NCBI RefSeq assembly: GCF_002027705.1
Contig: NZ_MBTG01000004.1
Coordinates: forward strand, 62,001-126,000
Length of the DNA: 64,000 nt
DNA from: Paenibacillus ferrarius
Lineage (GTDB): Bacteria > Bacillota > Bacilli > Paenibacillales > NBRC-103111
Reading direction: 5' to 3'
Shown: positions 1-9,745 of the stretch, piece after piece
Layout: every line of letters begins with the position of its first letter
Position numbering within the stretch: the first letter of the stretch is position 1
Translations under genes and position numbers: made by a program
Notes under the pieces: model-generated
The model's database searches: none
What the model saw: the letters and a program-made list of their open reading frames with translations, nothing else
What the model was told of the DNA's origin: nothing

Positions 1-1431
1 TTCCCCATTGTTCCATTCGACTTCACAACCCATATGCGTACATGTGGTATCAACTAGATAAAGCTTGCCCTGTTCATCCTTGTAAGCACCAGCCCTCTTG
101 CCCTGAACGGTAACGACCGAACCTTCGTCCAACGACAGATCCTCCGGTCTCATCTTCGCCATTTCAAGCTTGCCTGCAATGAGATGCTTGGCAACATCAA
201 AATTATCGGAAGCTATATGTTTGATCGTCGTCCAAGAAACGGAGCGAGAGGGTGTATACAAATCTGCGTAAGGATTCTGTTTGTTCAGGATTTGATCCCG
301 TATCAGCAGCGCCGCGGCCGTTCCATTCGTCATTCCCCATTTGTGAAAGCCTGTGGCAATATATACATTCCGCGAAGATGCCTTAATATGGCCAATAAAA
401 GGAATTTTATCGCCAGTTATAAGATCTTGTGCGGACCAACGGTAAGCAATTTTATCCAGCCTAAAATTTTTCAGCGCATACTGCTGCAAAGCCTCGTAGT
501 GGTTGATAGTACAAATACCTTGGCCCGTTTTATGACTTTGGCCACCAACAAGCAACAGACCAGAAGCATCCTCTGTATCGACATAACGGATTGATCGCTT
601 AGGCTCCTCAGCGCTTATATACATACCACCGGGATACGCCTCTTCCGTTTGGACGGCAAGCACATAAGAACGATCGGCATGCATTCTCGCAAAATAAAAA
701 CCATGACCATCGTAAAAGGGAAAATGGGTGCAGGAAACAACTTGTTTGCATGTAATTTGAAAACCGTCACTAGTCAAGACCCTTGGTGAATCGCCTTCTT
801 CGACATCGACAGCTGTTGTATGCTCATAAATCTGACCTTGTGCCTTGATCAATTCATCCACTAGAACATTTAAGTAATGCAAAGGATGAAATTGCGCCTG
901 ATTTCGCATAACGACCGCAGCTTTACTTGGTATTTGTAGCGGAATGCTTGTCACATATTCACCCGCTATGCCTAACAAATCATATGCTTTCATCTCATTT
1001 TCCAGATTGTTTATGTAGGAGTCAGCATCCGTGTATACATAGGCGTCCTGCATAGAGTAGCCGCATGTAATATCATGTTTGGCAATCGTATCCTTGATAA
1101 ATTGAAGAGCCTCATTGTTAGCTTGGTAATAAAGAGATGCTTTCTCCCTCCCATCTTGCTTAATTAACTCATCATAAATAAGATCATGCTGCGCTGTTAT
1201 TTTCGCTGTTGTATGAGCCGTGGTTCCGTTCAAAAGTCTTCCGGCTTCAATAAGAACGACCTTAAATCCTTCCTTCGCGAGTAAGTAAGCTGTCGTAATT
1301 CCGGCAATACCGCCGCCTACTACAGCAACGTCCGCCTCAATATTTCCCTCTAACTTGGGATACAAATCTCTTTCATCGGCCGATACGCTCCAATAGGATT
1401 CGGGAAATTGTGGGATATAGCTTGCATTCAA
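1..1431 (-). CDS. FAD-dependent oxidoreductase with C-terminal Rieske domain (3' end outside window)
   Basis: The 477 visible codons read through to base 1 without a stop, so the C-terminus is cut off by the window edge. An N-terminal dinucleotide-binding loop, VVGGGIAG at about residues 38-45, and the following VLIEA strand mark a DAO-type FAD oxidoreductase. The last visible residues contain CTHMGC followed by EWN, the first cluster-binding half of a Rieske [2Fe-2S] domain; the second CxxH half must lie beyond the edge. The start is TTG at 1431, 8 nt after a GGAGG; the nearby ATG is out of frame. Proteins with this fusion are common in Bacillales, but their substrate is mostly unknown. It is separated from the next operon by about 70 bp. 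Confidence 0.85.
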   Translation of the reverse strand, partial: MNASYIPQFPESYWSVSADERDLYPKLEGNIEADVAVVGGGIAGITTAYLLAKEGFKVVLIEAGRLLNGTTAHTTAKITAQHDLIYDELIKQDGREKASLYYQANNEALQFIKDTIAKHDITCGYSMQDAYVYTDADSYINNLENEMKAYDLLGIAGEYVTSIPLQIPSKAAVVMRNQAQFHPLHYLNVLVDELIKAQGQIYEHTTAVDVEEGDSPRVLTSDGFQITCKQVVSCTHFPFYDGHGFYFARMHADRSYVLAVQTEEAYPGGMYISAEEPKRSIRYVDTEDASGLLLVGGQSHKTGQGICTINHYEALQQYALKNFRLDKIAYRWSAQDLITGDKIPFIGHIKASSRNVYIATGFHKWGMTNGTAAALLIRDQILNKQNPYADLYTPSRSVSWTTIKHIASDNFDVAKHLIAGKLEMAKMRPEDLSLDEGSVVTVQGKRAGAYKDEQGKLYLVDTTCTHMGCEVEWNNGE

Positions 1432-1502
1432 TATAATAGCCTCCTTTGGCAGTAGGTCAACTATTATAATTTGCCTCAACTTCTGAGAAAATAATCCAAA
1501 TA

Positions 1503-2624
1503 TTAAGAATTGGTTAAGACTCGCACTCGGCTCCCGTCCAATAGCGGTTCACTGCTCTCGACGATCACGGACATCTGATTGAACAAACCTTCGCTGAGAG
1601 CGGTGACATGCTCATTGGAGCTTGCCACAGTAACGTTTACGCGAGTGGCGTAGAAAGCATTGCCGAGCGGACCTTTTCTTTCCTCAATTATGTAGACATA
1701 CGTACCAGTATAATCTTTCCGAATAGCGGCGCTTGAGATGAGCAATGTGTCGGCTTTTCCTTTTTTAGTTATCGTGACTTCTGCCCTCTCTCCACTTACA
1801 AGCGATGGGTCCTGCAACAGGACTGTCAACCGAGAAATCCCTAGCTGATCTGCGGAATCGACTTGTACCAAACTTGCAGCTTTCCCCTGGGTGACACGAT
1901 TGTTTTGCCTAGGAAGATGAACGTCCATGACTTCGTCAATTGTAAGACTCTCCGCTATTTCTGCAGGAATTTGCAATTCAAGCTGAAACCCTCTCTGCGT
2001 ATTAGAAAGTCGGATATCTGGTACGCCTATGCCTGCGGATAACCCTTCTTTGGCATTCACCGCTGCAACAATTCCATCAAAAGGAGCTTTCATGACCTTA
2101 TGCGAGCTAAGCTTTGCCTGCAAATCGAGAATGTTTTTTTGCTGCAGGCTGATGTCGATCTTGCTGCTTTCCAAAGCAGCCTTGGCGGCAAGGATAGCCC
2201 CCTTATCTTCGTTGCGCTCCGATTCGATATAAACGTACTCCAACTTCTCTACCGACAACTGGAGTTTATTCAGCGCAGCCTGCTCCAGCACTAGTTGTTG
2301 CTCAGCTTCGTCGTTGTCGTATTGCACAAGCAACTGTCCTTGCTGGACAACGTCTCCTACCCGCACCAGCACCTTCTTAACGTTCCAACCAGCCTGTCCC
2401 GTTATATCTCTGACTTCCACTGGCTTAATGCTATTACTGCCTTTGAACGTTTGATTGAGCGGTCCCTGACTCACCACTTGCGTTGTTACTTTCGGCAGCG
2501 TCAAAGCGTATAGCGTGTTGCTAAGTAAGGTGCAGATCACTAGGAAGGCGATCAGTAAGCCGGTAATTAGACGAAGCCAGCGTTTGGGGTTTACTGAGCT
2601 TACGTCGTTCGTCTGTAATTCCAA
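1503..2624 (-). CDS. HlyD/RND-type membrane fusion (adaptor) protein
   Basis: The 373-residue protein has one N-terminal membrane segment (about residues 17-40). A lipoyl-like half (VLVRVGDVVQQGQLLVQYD) is followed by an alpha-helical hairpin of about 70 residues, a second lipoyl half (KAPFDGIVAAV) and a beta-barrel region. This is the fold of periplasmic adaptor proteins, which in Gram-positives link ABC exporters or act at the cell surface. The start is TTG, 7 nt after GGAGG. It is the last gene of an operon with a solute-binding protein and two sugar-type permeases, with an 18-bp gap to the permease. That is an odd partner, because such adaptors normally serve efflux. No ATPase or efflux permease is adjacent. 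Confidence 0.8.
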   Translation of the reverse strand: MELQTNDVSSVNPKRWLRLITGLLIAFLVICTLLSNTLYALTLPKVTTQVVSQGPLNQTFKGSNSIKPVEVRDITGQAGWNVKKVLVRVGDVVQQGQLLVQYDNDEAEQQLVLEQAALNKLQLSVEKLEYVYIESERNEDKGAILAAKAALESSKIDISLQQKNILDLQAKLSSHKVMKAPFDGIVAAVNAKEGLSAGIGVPDIRLSNTQRGFQLELQIPAEIAESLTIDEVMDVHLPRQNNRVTQGKAASLVQVDSADQLGISRLTVLLQDPSLVSGERAEVTITKKGKADTLLISSAAIRKDYTGTYVYIIEERKGPLGNAFYATRVNVTVASSNEHVTALSEGLFNQMSVIVESSEPLLDGSRVRVLTNS

Positions 2625-2642
2625 TTTGCTTCCTCCTGCTCT

Positions 2643-3524
2643 TTATCCCTTTATCCCGGAAAGTTGAATCCCTTCTATAAAATGTGTTTGCGCATGCAAA
2701 AACAGGACAACGATCGGACTCATAAATAACACAGACGCAGCGAAGATGACACCCCGAGCTTCCTTGCTAATCTGGGACAAATAAAGCGATAACGGCTGTT
2801 TGGTCACATCCTGCAAAAAAATGAGCGGCTGTTCGACCATGTTCCAATAATCAACGAACAACAGAACCGTTAACGCGGCTAAACCTGGCTTCACGAGCGG
2901 CAAAATCATTCGGCCGAATATCGTGAAGTGTCCCGCTCCGTCCATTTTGGCTGCTTCCATTAACGAGCTTGGAATATGGATCATAAATTGGCGCAGCATG
3001 AATACGCCGAATGCACCGAAGATGCCTGGCAAGATGATCGCAGCCCTCGTGTTCAGGAGCCCCAGCTCATCGAGAATAATATAATTCGGTACCAGCGTAA
3101 CTTGGAAAGGCATCAGCATCGTCATCAGATAGAACAAGAACCATTTGTCCCTCCCTCGAAAACTAAGTTTGGCAAAGGCATATGCCGCTAGCGACGCAAC
3201 AACGATCTGTCCGACGATAATCGGAACTACCATGCCTACCGAGTTCCAGAACATATGAAGAAACTTCGGATTTCGCACTAGCACTTCTGCATATTGTTCA
3301 AAGGATACCCAATCGGGAATCCATTTCAGATTCACGAATACATCCTTTTCACCCGCTGCCTCATCCGTCATCTCGCCAATGAGATCATAATTCAGTCCTA
3401 TCTCATGTTCGGTCATAAGTGAATTCGTTATCGTCAGCACGATTGGAACTAGCGTTAACAACGCCCCTATCCCTAATAGGAGGGTCAATCCTATCGTAAG
3501 CAAATGACGCTTCATTTGCTCCAT
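2643..3524 (-). CDS. Carbohydrate ABC transporter permease (MalG-like)
   Basis: This 293-residue inner-membrane protein has about six hydrophobic segments and the EAA-type cytoplasmic loop EAAKMDGAGHFTIFGRMILP that docks onto the ATPase. A long extracytoplasmic stretch after the first membrane helix (about residues 35-85) is usual for the CUT1 MalG subfamily. With the upstream permease and binding protein it should form a sugar importer. There is no ATPase gene in the operon, so a shared MsmX-type ATPase is likely, as is known for many Bacillales CUT1 systems. The gap to the upstream permease is 13 bp. The substrate cannot be read from the sequence. Confidence 0.88.
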   Translation of the reverse strand: MEQMKRHLLTIGLTLLLGIGALLTLVPIVLTITNSLMTEHEIGLNYDLIGEMTDEAAGEKDVFVNLKWIPDWVSFEQYAEVLVRNPKFLHMFWNSVGMVVPIIVGQIVVASLAAYAFAKLSFRGRDKWFLFYLMTMLMPFQVTLVPNYIILDELGLLNTRAAIILPGIFGAFGVFMLRQFMIHIPSSLMEAAKMDGAGHFTIFGRMILPLVKPGLAALTVLLFVDYWNMVEQPLIFLQDVTKQPLSLYLSQISKEARGVIFAASVLFMSPIVVLFLHAQTHFIEGIQLSGIKG

Positions 3525-3537
3525 CCCCCCTCTCCTC

Positions 3538-4419
3538 TCACTCCATAAACGACTGGAACTGACGCTCCACAGTCAGCAAAATCAACACCAGCATCAGGAT
3601 GCAGCCAACCATGAGCGTGGCAGCAGCTGTGAGCTTTTGAATATCCAGCGAAAAAAACATATTGTTCATATAGTGCTGCAGCATATAGATGCGGTCATAC
3701 GGATAATCGCCCGCAAGAAAGTAAGTTTCTCGAAACACTTTAAACGAATTGATAATCGAGATCAGCACGACAAAAACCATCGTAGGCGTCAAATATACGA
3801 GTGTGATATGAATCAACTGGCGCAGCTTGCTCGCCCCTTCAATCCGTGCCGTCTCATAATAAGAGGTGGGAATCGCTTGAAGTCCCGCCAGAAACAAGAT
3901 CATGTTATACCCGATGTTTTTCCATATATACAAGAACACCAGCACCCCCATTGCACCTTCCGATTGCAGCCAATCTATCCGTCCCCACTGACGGCTGTGC
4001 ATCCAAGCATTCAAGGTACCGTTCCAATCGAAGAAGATTTGCCAAACCATAATAATAGAAGCGACTGGCACGACGAGCGGTAAAATAAAAGATGTCTGCA
4101 ACCAATTCCGCATAGGCAGCCGCTGATTCAATAGGAGGGCGAGGGATAAAGACAAAATAATAAGCAGCGGGACGCTCACACTCGTGAAAATCAAGGTATT
4201 TGTCGCCGCTTTGTGAAACGACTTGCTGCTTAGCAGATCAGCATAATTGTCGATGCCAACAAAAGATCCACCGAGCGTTGAGTCTGTAAAAGAATAAAAG
4301 ATCCCCCCTCCAAAAGGGATCAAATAAAATAAAGTGAAGCCAACCGCACTCGGTGCCAAGAAAATCCAAGCTGCTATTCCGTCCTTACCAAGCCAAGCCG
4401 ACAATTGAAGTTTATTCAT
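3538..4419 (-). CDS. Carbohydrate ABC transporter permease (MalF/UgpA-like)
   Basis: This 293-residue permease has the N-terminal pattern of UgpA/MalF-type sugar permeases (WIFLAPSAVGFTLFYLIPF), about six membrane helices, and the EAA loop ETARIEGASKLRQLIHITL. It pairs with the MalG-like permease immediately downstream to form the transmembrane channel of a CUT1 importer. Its start overlaps the end of the binding-protein gene by 8 bp, so translation is probably coupled. Length and motifs are normal for the family. Confidence 0.88.
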   Translation of the reverse strand: MNKLQLSAWLGKDGIAAWIFLAPSAVGFTLFYLIPFGGGIFYSFTDSTLGGSFVGIDNYADLLSSKSFHKAATNTLIFTSVSVPLLIILSLSLALLLNQRLPMRNWLQTSFILPLVVPVASIIMVWQIFFDWNGTLNAWMHSRQWGRIDWLQSEGAMGVLVFLYIWKNIGYNMILFLAGLQAIPTSYYETARIEGASKLRQLIHITLVYLTPTMVFVVLISIINSFKVFRETYFLAGDYPYDRIYMLQHYMNNMFFSLDIQKLTAAATLMVGCILMLVLILLTVERQFQSFME

Positions 4420-5842
4420 TCAAATAAGTCGTAACCTTATTCTGAATCAGCTTTGATACATCCAACGCCGACTTCTGACCGCTAAAGAAGGCTTGGCTCT
4501 CCTTGAAGACGATTTCTTCTATCTTGGAAGGCTGGAACGCAACAGGATGAATGGCTCCCGTCAAGTAGTCTTCCAAAACCTTGATCTGTGCAGGATCGAC
4601 TGGAAACGACTGTCCTTTCAGTGGACCTTCCTCATAGGCTTTGATCGTTCCCTTAGTCAAGAGCTGCTGAACTTGTTTCTCGTATGCCTTTTTATGAATC
4701 GGAAACCCCGTTCGTTTAGCCGTTGACTGCGATTCCTCCGACATCAGGAACTGAAGGAAATCCGATGCCTCTTGTTTCACAGTCGATTTCTCGTTGATTC
4801 CGATAATTTGGTATGGGTAGAAGTAGCCTCCGGCTTTGGTTCCCTCTGCGCGCGGCTTGGCGTATAATCTCGCTTGCTTGCCGGATTCTTTGATCATAAC
4901 GAGATAATCCGATGCCGAATTCACATTATCTGTCCTAAACATAGAACTCAGGCTGCTTAAGTCGAGACCGTCATCGACCAACTTCTTAACCTGCGCCATC
5001 ATATCGGTAAATGCCTTTGATTCAAAGCTTGCCGTTCGGCGATCCTCATTCACGAAACGCGGATAATTCTCTTTCACCATTTTGCTCAGCAGCGCCTGCA
5101 TCGGTTCTTGTTTTGTTTTTGGCGGTAAAACAATCATATTTCCAACACCGCCGCGCCCCGATTTGAACGGTTCTTTTTGACTTAGTTGCTTTAGCGTCTC
5201 GGCATACTTTTCCCATGTCCAGTTTTTATCATCGATTTGTACGCCGCTTTGCTTAATGGCTCCTTCGTCACCGATCATAACGTTTAGAAAAAACGCAAGC
5301 GGCAAGCCATAAAGGGCACCATTCGTTTGGCTACTCTCCAGAATATTATTGAAGTAATCGCCCTTGATGAATGAGGGATTCATCTTCAACATCCCGCTAA
5401 GATCAGCAAGCAGATGCTGACCCACATACTTCTCGCTCGGAAGAGAATCCAAGGTAAGCATGTCAGGGCCTTTGCCTGACAACATGGCTGTATTCGTCGC
5501 CGTTACGTATTTCTTAAGCTCAGCTTCGTAGTGTGCATCATCCGTCTCCACGTGCCGAAGATCAATGGTAATATTCGGATGAGCAGCTTCATACTTGATC
5601 TTGGCCTCCTTCACGCCATCGTCCAGATTAAAGGTGGAAAACACGATTGTCTTTTTCCCGCCTTTTGGGGAATTCTCTGGAGTCGTCCCTGTCTCTTCCG
5701 GAGATATAGTCTTCCCCGCTTCCCCCGTATTTGGAACAGTTGTCTCAGCGGTTCTCCCACTGTTCGTGCTTGAACTGCAAGCGGACATCACAAGCATAAT
5801 CACGCTTAAGCTAAGTCCTAACCAATATCGTTGTTTATTCAT
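4412..5842 (-). CDS. Extracellular solute-binding lipoprotein of a sugar ABC importer
   Basis: The 476-residue protein starts with a lipoprotein signal peptide ending in the lipobox VMSACS, so Cys21 or so is probably lipidated and the protein is held on the outer face of the membrane. A Thr/Pro-rich linker follows, then a family 1 solute-binding fold (IVFSTFNLDDGVKEAKIKYE, and GYFYPYQIIGINEKS in the second lobe). It heads the operon of two permeases and an HlyD-like protein. Just upstream is a bidirectional terminator that separates it from a histidine-kinase operon, which may sense the same compound. The ligand is not known. Confidence 0.87.
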   Translation of the reverse strand: MNKQRYWLGLSLSVIMLVMSACSSSTNSGRTAETTVPNTGEAGKTISPEETGTTPENSPKGGKKTIVFSTFNLDDGVKEAKIKYEAAHPNITIDLRHVETDDAHYEAELKKYVTATNTAMLSGKGPDMLTLDSLPSEKYVGQHLLADLSGMLKMNPSFIKGDYFNNILESSQTNGALYGLPLAFFLNVMIGDEGAIKQSGVQIDDKNWTWEKYAETLKQLSQKEPFKSGRGGVGNMIVLPPKTKQEPMQALLSKMVKENYPRFVNEDRRTASFESKAFTDMMAQVKKLVDDGLDLSSLSSMFRTDNVNSASDYLVMIKESGKQARLYAKPRAEGTKAGGYFYPYQIIGINEKSTVKQEASDFLQFLMSEESQSTAKRTGFPIHKKAYEKQVQQLLTKGTIKAYEEGPLKGQSFPVDPAQIKVLEDYLTGAIHPVAFQPSKIEEIVFKESQAFFSGQKSALDVSKLIQNKVTTYLNE

Positions 5843-5981
5843 TTTCGATTCCCACCATCCATGTCATATGATTATGTACCTACAAAATCAATATAATCCA
5901 TGGATGTCACCATCACTTCTCCAACTTGTCAACTTAATGTGTACAGAAAATCACCGCCTGCGCCTGTACTCGCAGGATAAT

Positions 5982-6020
5982 AAGAACCCCCCGCCTTTAA
6001 GTGAAGGCAGGGGGTTCTTT
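5982..6020. terminator. Rho-independent terminator
   Basis: Arms AAGAACCCCCCGCCTT and AAGGCAGGGGGTTCTT face each other across a short loop and end in T residues on the plus strand. On the minus strand this ends the response regulator / kinase / lipoprotein transcript, 10 bp after the lipoprotein stop codon, and insulates the downstream sugar-transport operon. Confidence 0.85.
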
Positions 6021-6030
6021 ACGATCAAGT

Positions 6031-7164
6031 TTATTTGAACTCGATCACCATATTTTGATTGCTTATGACTCCAGGCGCTATAACTACACGAGGCTGATCT
6101 TGTTCGTAAGCTTTCAAGCCGCTAAGCAGCAGCTTTCCGTTGTCAGGACTCCAATTTATCTGAGAAGGCACAACTCCTTTGAAAATTTGAGTTTTGTTCA
6201 ACACATTGTTTCCATACAGCGAAGCTGCATATAACGTGTCCTTATCCTGCGAGTACGCGATATACTTGCGATCCGATGATAGGCGGAACATGCCAATCTG
6301 CTCTATTAAGATGGAGAGTGTGGCATTTCGTCGATCATACGCATATAAGGTACCTTCCGGACCGATGAACGCGAGTTGGTCGTTATGAATCCATTCAACG
6401 TCACTGTCACGTGTAACGAGATGCTCATATTTGCTTGCAAATTCGTTTCCGTTCCATGTGCCGAATTGGACATAGGAAAGCTTATCCGTCGTTTTGACAA
6501 CCGCCATACTTTGGGCGTCGTCGGCAATATGGACCGAGGTGATTGTATCCTTCGGGTTCCATCCCGTGAACGTATAGCCTTTCATCGTATTCCCCGTTGT
6601 ATCGTACACGCTGATCTGGGCTTCCCCGGTCACTCCACTGCGGGTGAGATAGATGAGGTACCGCCCATTATTTGACCATCCGAATTTGACAGATCCAATC
6701 TGTTCATTCGGTATGCGTCCTATACTTGTCTGCTGCTTCTGATCAGTAAGTGAAACCAGATTCACTTCGTAAGTGACGTCGTCCCTCTGCACGATTGAAG
6801 CAACAGTTTGACCGTTAGGCGATAAGGTTATGTGGTTTTCCTGCACATCCGCATTTCGCAATTTCAGGTGAGATTCGTATGGATAGTCGACACGATCCAG
6901 ACTAGCTGAGCGGGTTTGCTCCCCAAAGAGGCTAAGCAGCGCATCTTGATCCATCCACCCTAATGGCATCCCGGATTCCGTGCTTTTGTCCATAACGCGG
7001 TAGATGGTCTTGACGTTAAACAGTTCGTTTTTCTCGCTAGTCGCTGCCTCATTCCCTGAATCTGGAATAATGATCGTTTCTGACCGTGTTGCTTGTAAAC
7101 AGCCCGTCAGCATGACAGATATAATCATGAGAAGAACGAACAACTCCGCCCCTCGTTTGCTCAT
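6031..7164 (-). CDS. Lipoprotein with TolB/WD40-like beta-propeller repeats
   Basis: The 377-residue protein has a lipoprotein signal (ISVMLTGCLQ), so it should be anchored outside the membrane. The mature part has repeated short beta-strand blocks such as LSPNGQTVASIVQRDD, WSNNGRYLIYLT, SSDRKYIAYSQDKD and WSPDNGKLLLSG, the pattern of WD40/TolB-like propeller blades. Its ATG overlaps the kinase stop by 4 bp, so it is co-translated with the two-component system. A role as an extracytoplasmic accessory or output of that kinase is inferred from this linkage. The function is otherwise unknown. Confidence 0.7.
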   Translation of the reverse strand: MSKRGAELFVLLMIISVMLTGCLQATRSETIIIPDSGNEAATSEKNELFNVKTIYRVMDKSTESGMPLGWMDQDALLSLFGEQTRSASLDRVDYPYESHLKLRNADVQENHITLSPNGQTVASIVQRDDVTYEVNLVSLTDQKQQTSIGRIPNEQIGSVKFGWSNNGRYLIYLTRSGVTGEAQISVYDTTGNTMKGYTFTGWNPKDTITSVHIADDAQSMAVVKTTDKLSYVQFGTWNGNEFASKYEHLVTRDSDVEWIHNDQLAFIGPEGTLYAYDRRNATLSILIEQIGMFRLSSDRKYIAYSQDKDTLYAASLYGNNVLNKTQIFKGVVPSQINWSPDNGKLLLSGLKAYEQDQPRVVIAPGVISNQNMVIEFK

Positions 7165-8615
7165 TCCAGCACCCTCTCTGTTCTATAAGGAATGTCGATA
7201 TAAACATTCGTTTGCTCCAATTCACTAGTAAAGCGGATGCTCCCTTGATGCTCCTGGACGATTCCTTTGCTAATGCTAAGCCCTAAACCAACGCTTCCCA
7301 CTCCATGACTAACAGGATCAGCCTGATAAAATGGCTCGACAATACGGCTAAGATGCTCGGGACTTATCGTCGGTCCTTCATTGGAAAATGTAAATCGTAC
7401 GTAGCCGGACGCAAGGCTGGCGCTCACCACAATGTCCGTATGGGCATACCCGTATTTGATCGCATTATCGAGCAAATTAATAAACAGCTGCCGCAGCTTA
7501 TCGGCATGTCCATGAACGAATAAACCTTCCTCGGCTTCACAGCGAATGTTCTTCTTATACCGCTGAGCTTTGATCATCATCGTCTCGCAGACGTCTCGCA
7601 AAACAAGCCCCGAGTCGACAAGCGCGAACGAGTCCGGATCAGCGGATTCCTTCGACATTTCAAGCAGCTTCAACACCAGCTCATGCAGCCGGTTGCTCTC
7701 ATCTATAATATGCTTCATCCCTTTATCGAATAAAACAGGATCTTGCCCTTCGTTCTCTCGGATAATAGTCGCATAGCCCATAATCGTAGTCAGCGGGGTT
7801 TTCAACTCATGGGTCACATTGTCGAAAAACTGCTTGCGCACTAGATTCAACTCCTCTAGCCGATCTCGATCCTTCTCAATTTTGGTGAACTGGTCCCGAA
7901 GCTTTTCAATCATCCTGCTGAAATTAGCGGCAAGCTTGCCGATTTCATCTTTGCGTCGAAACGTGAGACGGGTGTCCAGATTGCCATTCATGACTTCCGT
8001 AGACGCTTTGGTCAATTTCACCAAAGGAACGGTAATATGACGGGATAACAAATAGGAGAACAGGAAAGCCGCTGCGAATACCGCCATTGCAATCGTAAAG
8101 ATCGTACGCTGAATCTGGGTGCTTTGCTCGTAGAGCAGCGTGAAGTCCTTGGCGAAGCGGATAATCCCTACCTTGCTTCCATCGACTATGACGGGGTAGG
8201 AAAAGAGGACGGATGCAGTACCATTTTCGTAGGAAATGCTGTAAGCCGTCTTGCCTTGCAGCGCTTGATTCAAGTCGTCTCCGCCTGCCCAAAAAATCTT
8301 CGGATCAGAGGCAAACAGCAGCTCCCCGGTTAAATCATACATGCCAATGCTAGAGGATACATCATGCTGCAAGTCTTTCGCCATTTCTTCAGCCATTTGT
8401 CCGAAATAAAGCTCGTCGTTGGCAAAATGGTGGATCATGAAAGATTGCCGCACATAGGCATTACTGTTGTTCTTCAGCCCAACCAAGCTATCCGTTATGA
8501 TCTTACGATTGCCGGATTCAATGTTTTTGGCCACCATCTGATTCAAGATCAAAAAGAAAACTAAGAAAATCAAAAAGAACCCAATGAGCAGCTTGGCTCC
8601 AATGCTGCGAAACAT
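7161..8615 (-). CDS. Membrane sensor histidine kinase (HAMP-HisKA-HATPase)
   Basis: The 484 residues show a first membrane helix (about 8-28), an extracytoplasmic sensor region of about 135 residues, a second helix (about 168-190) and a HAMP linker. A HisKA dimer helix follows, with the phospho-acceptor in FFDNVTHELKTPLTTIMGYA, and then a HATPase_c domain with N-box (LFINLLDNAIKYG) and G-box (VGSVGLGLSISKG). All catalytic motifs are present. It is the middle gene of an RR-HK-lipoprotein operon, 13 bp downstream of the response regulator. The stimulus is unknown; the adjacent sugar importer makes a carbohydrate or cell-envelope signal possible. Confidence 0.9.
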   Translation of the reverse strand: MFRSIGAKLLIGFFLIFLVFFLILNQMVAKNIESGNRKIITDSLVGLKNNSNAYVRQSFMIHHFANDELYFGQMAEEMAKDLQHDVSSSIGMYDLTGELLFASDPKIFWAGGDDLNQALQGKTAYSISYENGTASVLFSYPVIVDGSKVGIIRFAKDFTLLYEQSTQIQRTIFTIAMAVFAAAFLFSYLLSRHITVPLVKLTKASTEVMNGNLDTRLTFRRKDEIGKLAANFSRMIEKLRDQFTKIEKDRDRLEELNLVRKQFFDNVTHELKTPLTTIMGYATIIRENEGQDPVLFDKGMKHIIDESNRLHELVLKLLEMSKESADPDSFALVDSGLVLRDVCETMMIKAQRYKKNIRCEAEEGLFVHGHADKLRQLFINLLDNAIKYGYAHTDIVVSASLASGYVRFTFSNEGPTISPEHLSRIVEPFYQADPVSHGVGSVGLGLSISKGIVQEHQGSIRFTSELEQTNVYIDIPYRTERVLE

Positions 8616-8628
8616 GCTATGAACCCAC

Positions 8629-9315
8629 CTACTTCTCGAATTTATAGCCGATGCTGAATACCGTAGTGATCAAGTCGCTGCAGCCCAGCTTTTTGCGCAG
8701 CCGTTGAATATGCGTATCGACCGTTCTCGTATCCCCGGCATAATCGTATCCCCATACCGTATCCAGCAGTTCCGTCCGGGTGAAGATTCTGCCCCTGTAC
8801 TGGTACAGCATCATCAGCAGGTCATATTCCTTGGGCGTCAAATCAATCCATTCACCATTTTTTTGGACCATTCGCTCCGCTGTATAAATCGCAATATCCT
8901 TGATCCGAATAAGCTCCTCTTTGGTGTCCACGCTCGTCCGATTCGCTTGGGCGATTCGCCGTAAAATCGTTCGAATTCGGGCTACAACTTCCCGTAGATC
9001 AAAAGGCTTCGTAATATAGTCGTCCGCTCCAAATTCCAGACCTAATATTTTATCGGTTATATCAGATTTCGCCGTAATCATGACAATCGGCATGTTGTAA
9101 GCTGCCGTCACTTTCTTGCAAATATCCAAACCGCTCTCGTCCGGCAGCATCCAATCCAGCAGCAGCAAATCCGGCTTAAACGTCTCCAGTATGTTCCAAC
9201 CTTCGGCTCCTGTTTGTGCCTTCTTGGTCAAATATCCTTCCTTGTTCAACCCATACTCGAGCAAATCCGCAATGGCTGCCTCATCCTCGATAATTAAAAT
9301 TTTGGTTTTCTCCAT
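8629..9315 (-). CDS. OmpR/PhoB-family response regulator
   Basis: The 228-residue protein has a receiver domain (ILIIEDEAAIADLL; phospho-acceptor Asp in LLLLDWMLPDESG; conserved Lys in YITKPFD) and a C-terminal winged helix (TVDTHIQRLRKKLG). ATG at 9315 is chosen because GGAGG lies 4-5 nt upstream; a longer upstream reading frame to 9378 has no such site. It leads the kinase/lipoprotein operon. The left boundary of the integrated element lies about 430 bp upstream of its start, so promoter spacing may have been altered by the insertion. Confidence 0.92.
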   Translation of the reverse strand: MEKTKILIIEDEAAIADLLEYGLNKEGYLTKKAQTGAEGWNILETFKPDLLLLDWMLPDESGLDICKKVTAAYNMPIVMITAKSDITDKILGLEFGADDYITKPFDLREVVARIRTILRRIAQANRTSVDTKEELIRIKDIAIYTAERMVQKNGEWIDLTPKEYDLLMMLYQYRGRIFTRTELLDTVWGYDYAGDTRTVDTHIQRLRKKLGCSDLITTVFSIGYKFEK

Positions 9316-9745
9316 TCGTCCTCCACATAACACTGCAAAATGTACAACCAACAGTAGCTTGTTGTCATAACGGGGCAATACGTTTCGCTACTTAGTTTAA
9401 GGCTTACTTGTATCCTGTACGTTGCTGACTTGTAAACTTTTTGTGTCTGAATTTGGGTTGTGCTAAAACTTGAATATAGGTGCATGGGTGAAATTCGGGG
9501 AATTATTTCTGTTAGGTATAGTATGGACTTCAGGAGGGATTTGTAAATCGGAGAAAAGATAAATGCTGGGGATCTAGATTGGGCAGCAGGTGATGTTACC
9601 AAGACCTTGGATTTCTAGTACGTACTAAAATCGGCAGACCGTATTTAAAGAACAACTGCCGCGATATATGGGTCGGGATTCCTAAAAAACAGAGGCAAAT
9701 TTGATTTCATGATTAAGACATACATATGTTCCACTATTACTAAGT

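Noticed and set aside
184..594. 136-codon plus-strand ORF
   Set aside because: It lies wholly inside the minus-strand FAD/Rieske oxidoreductase gene, has no ribosome-binding site, and its protein looks like no family.
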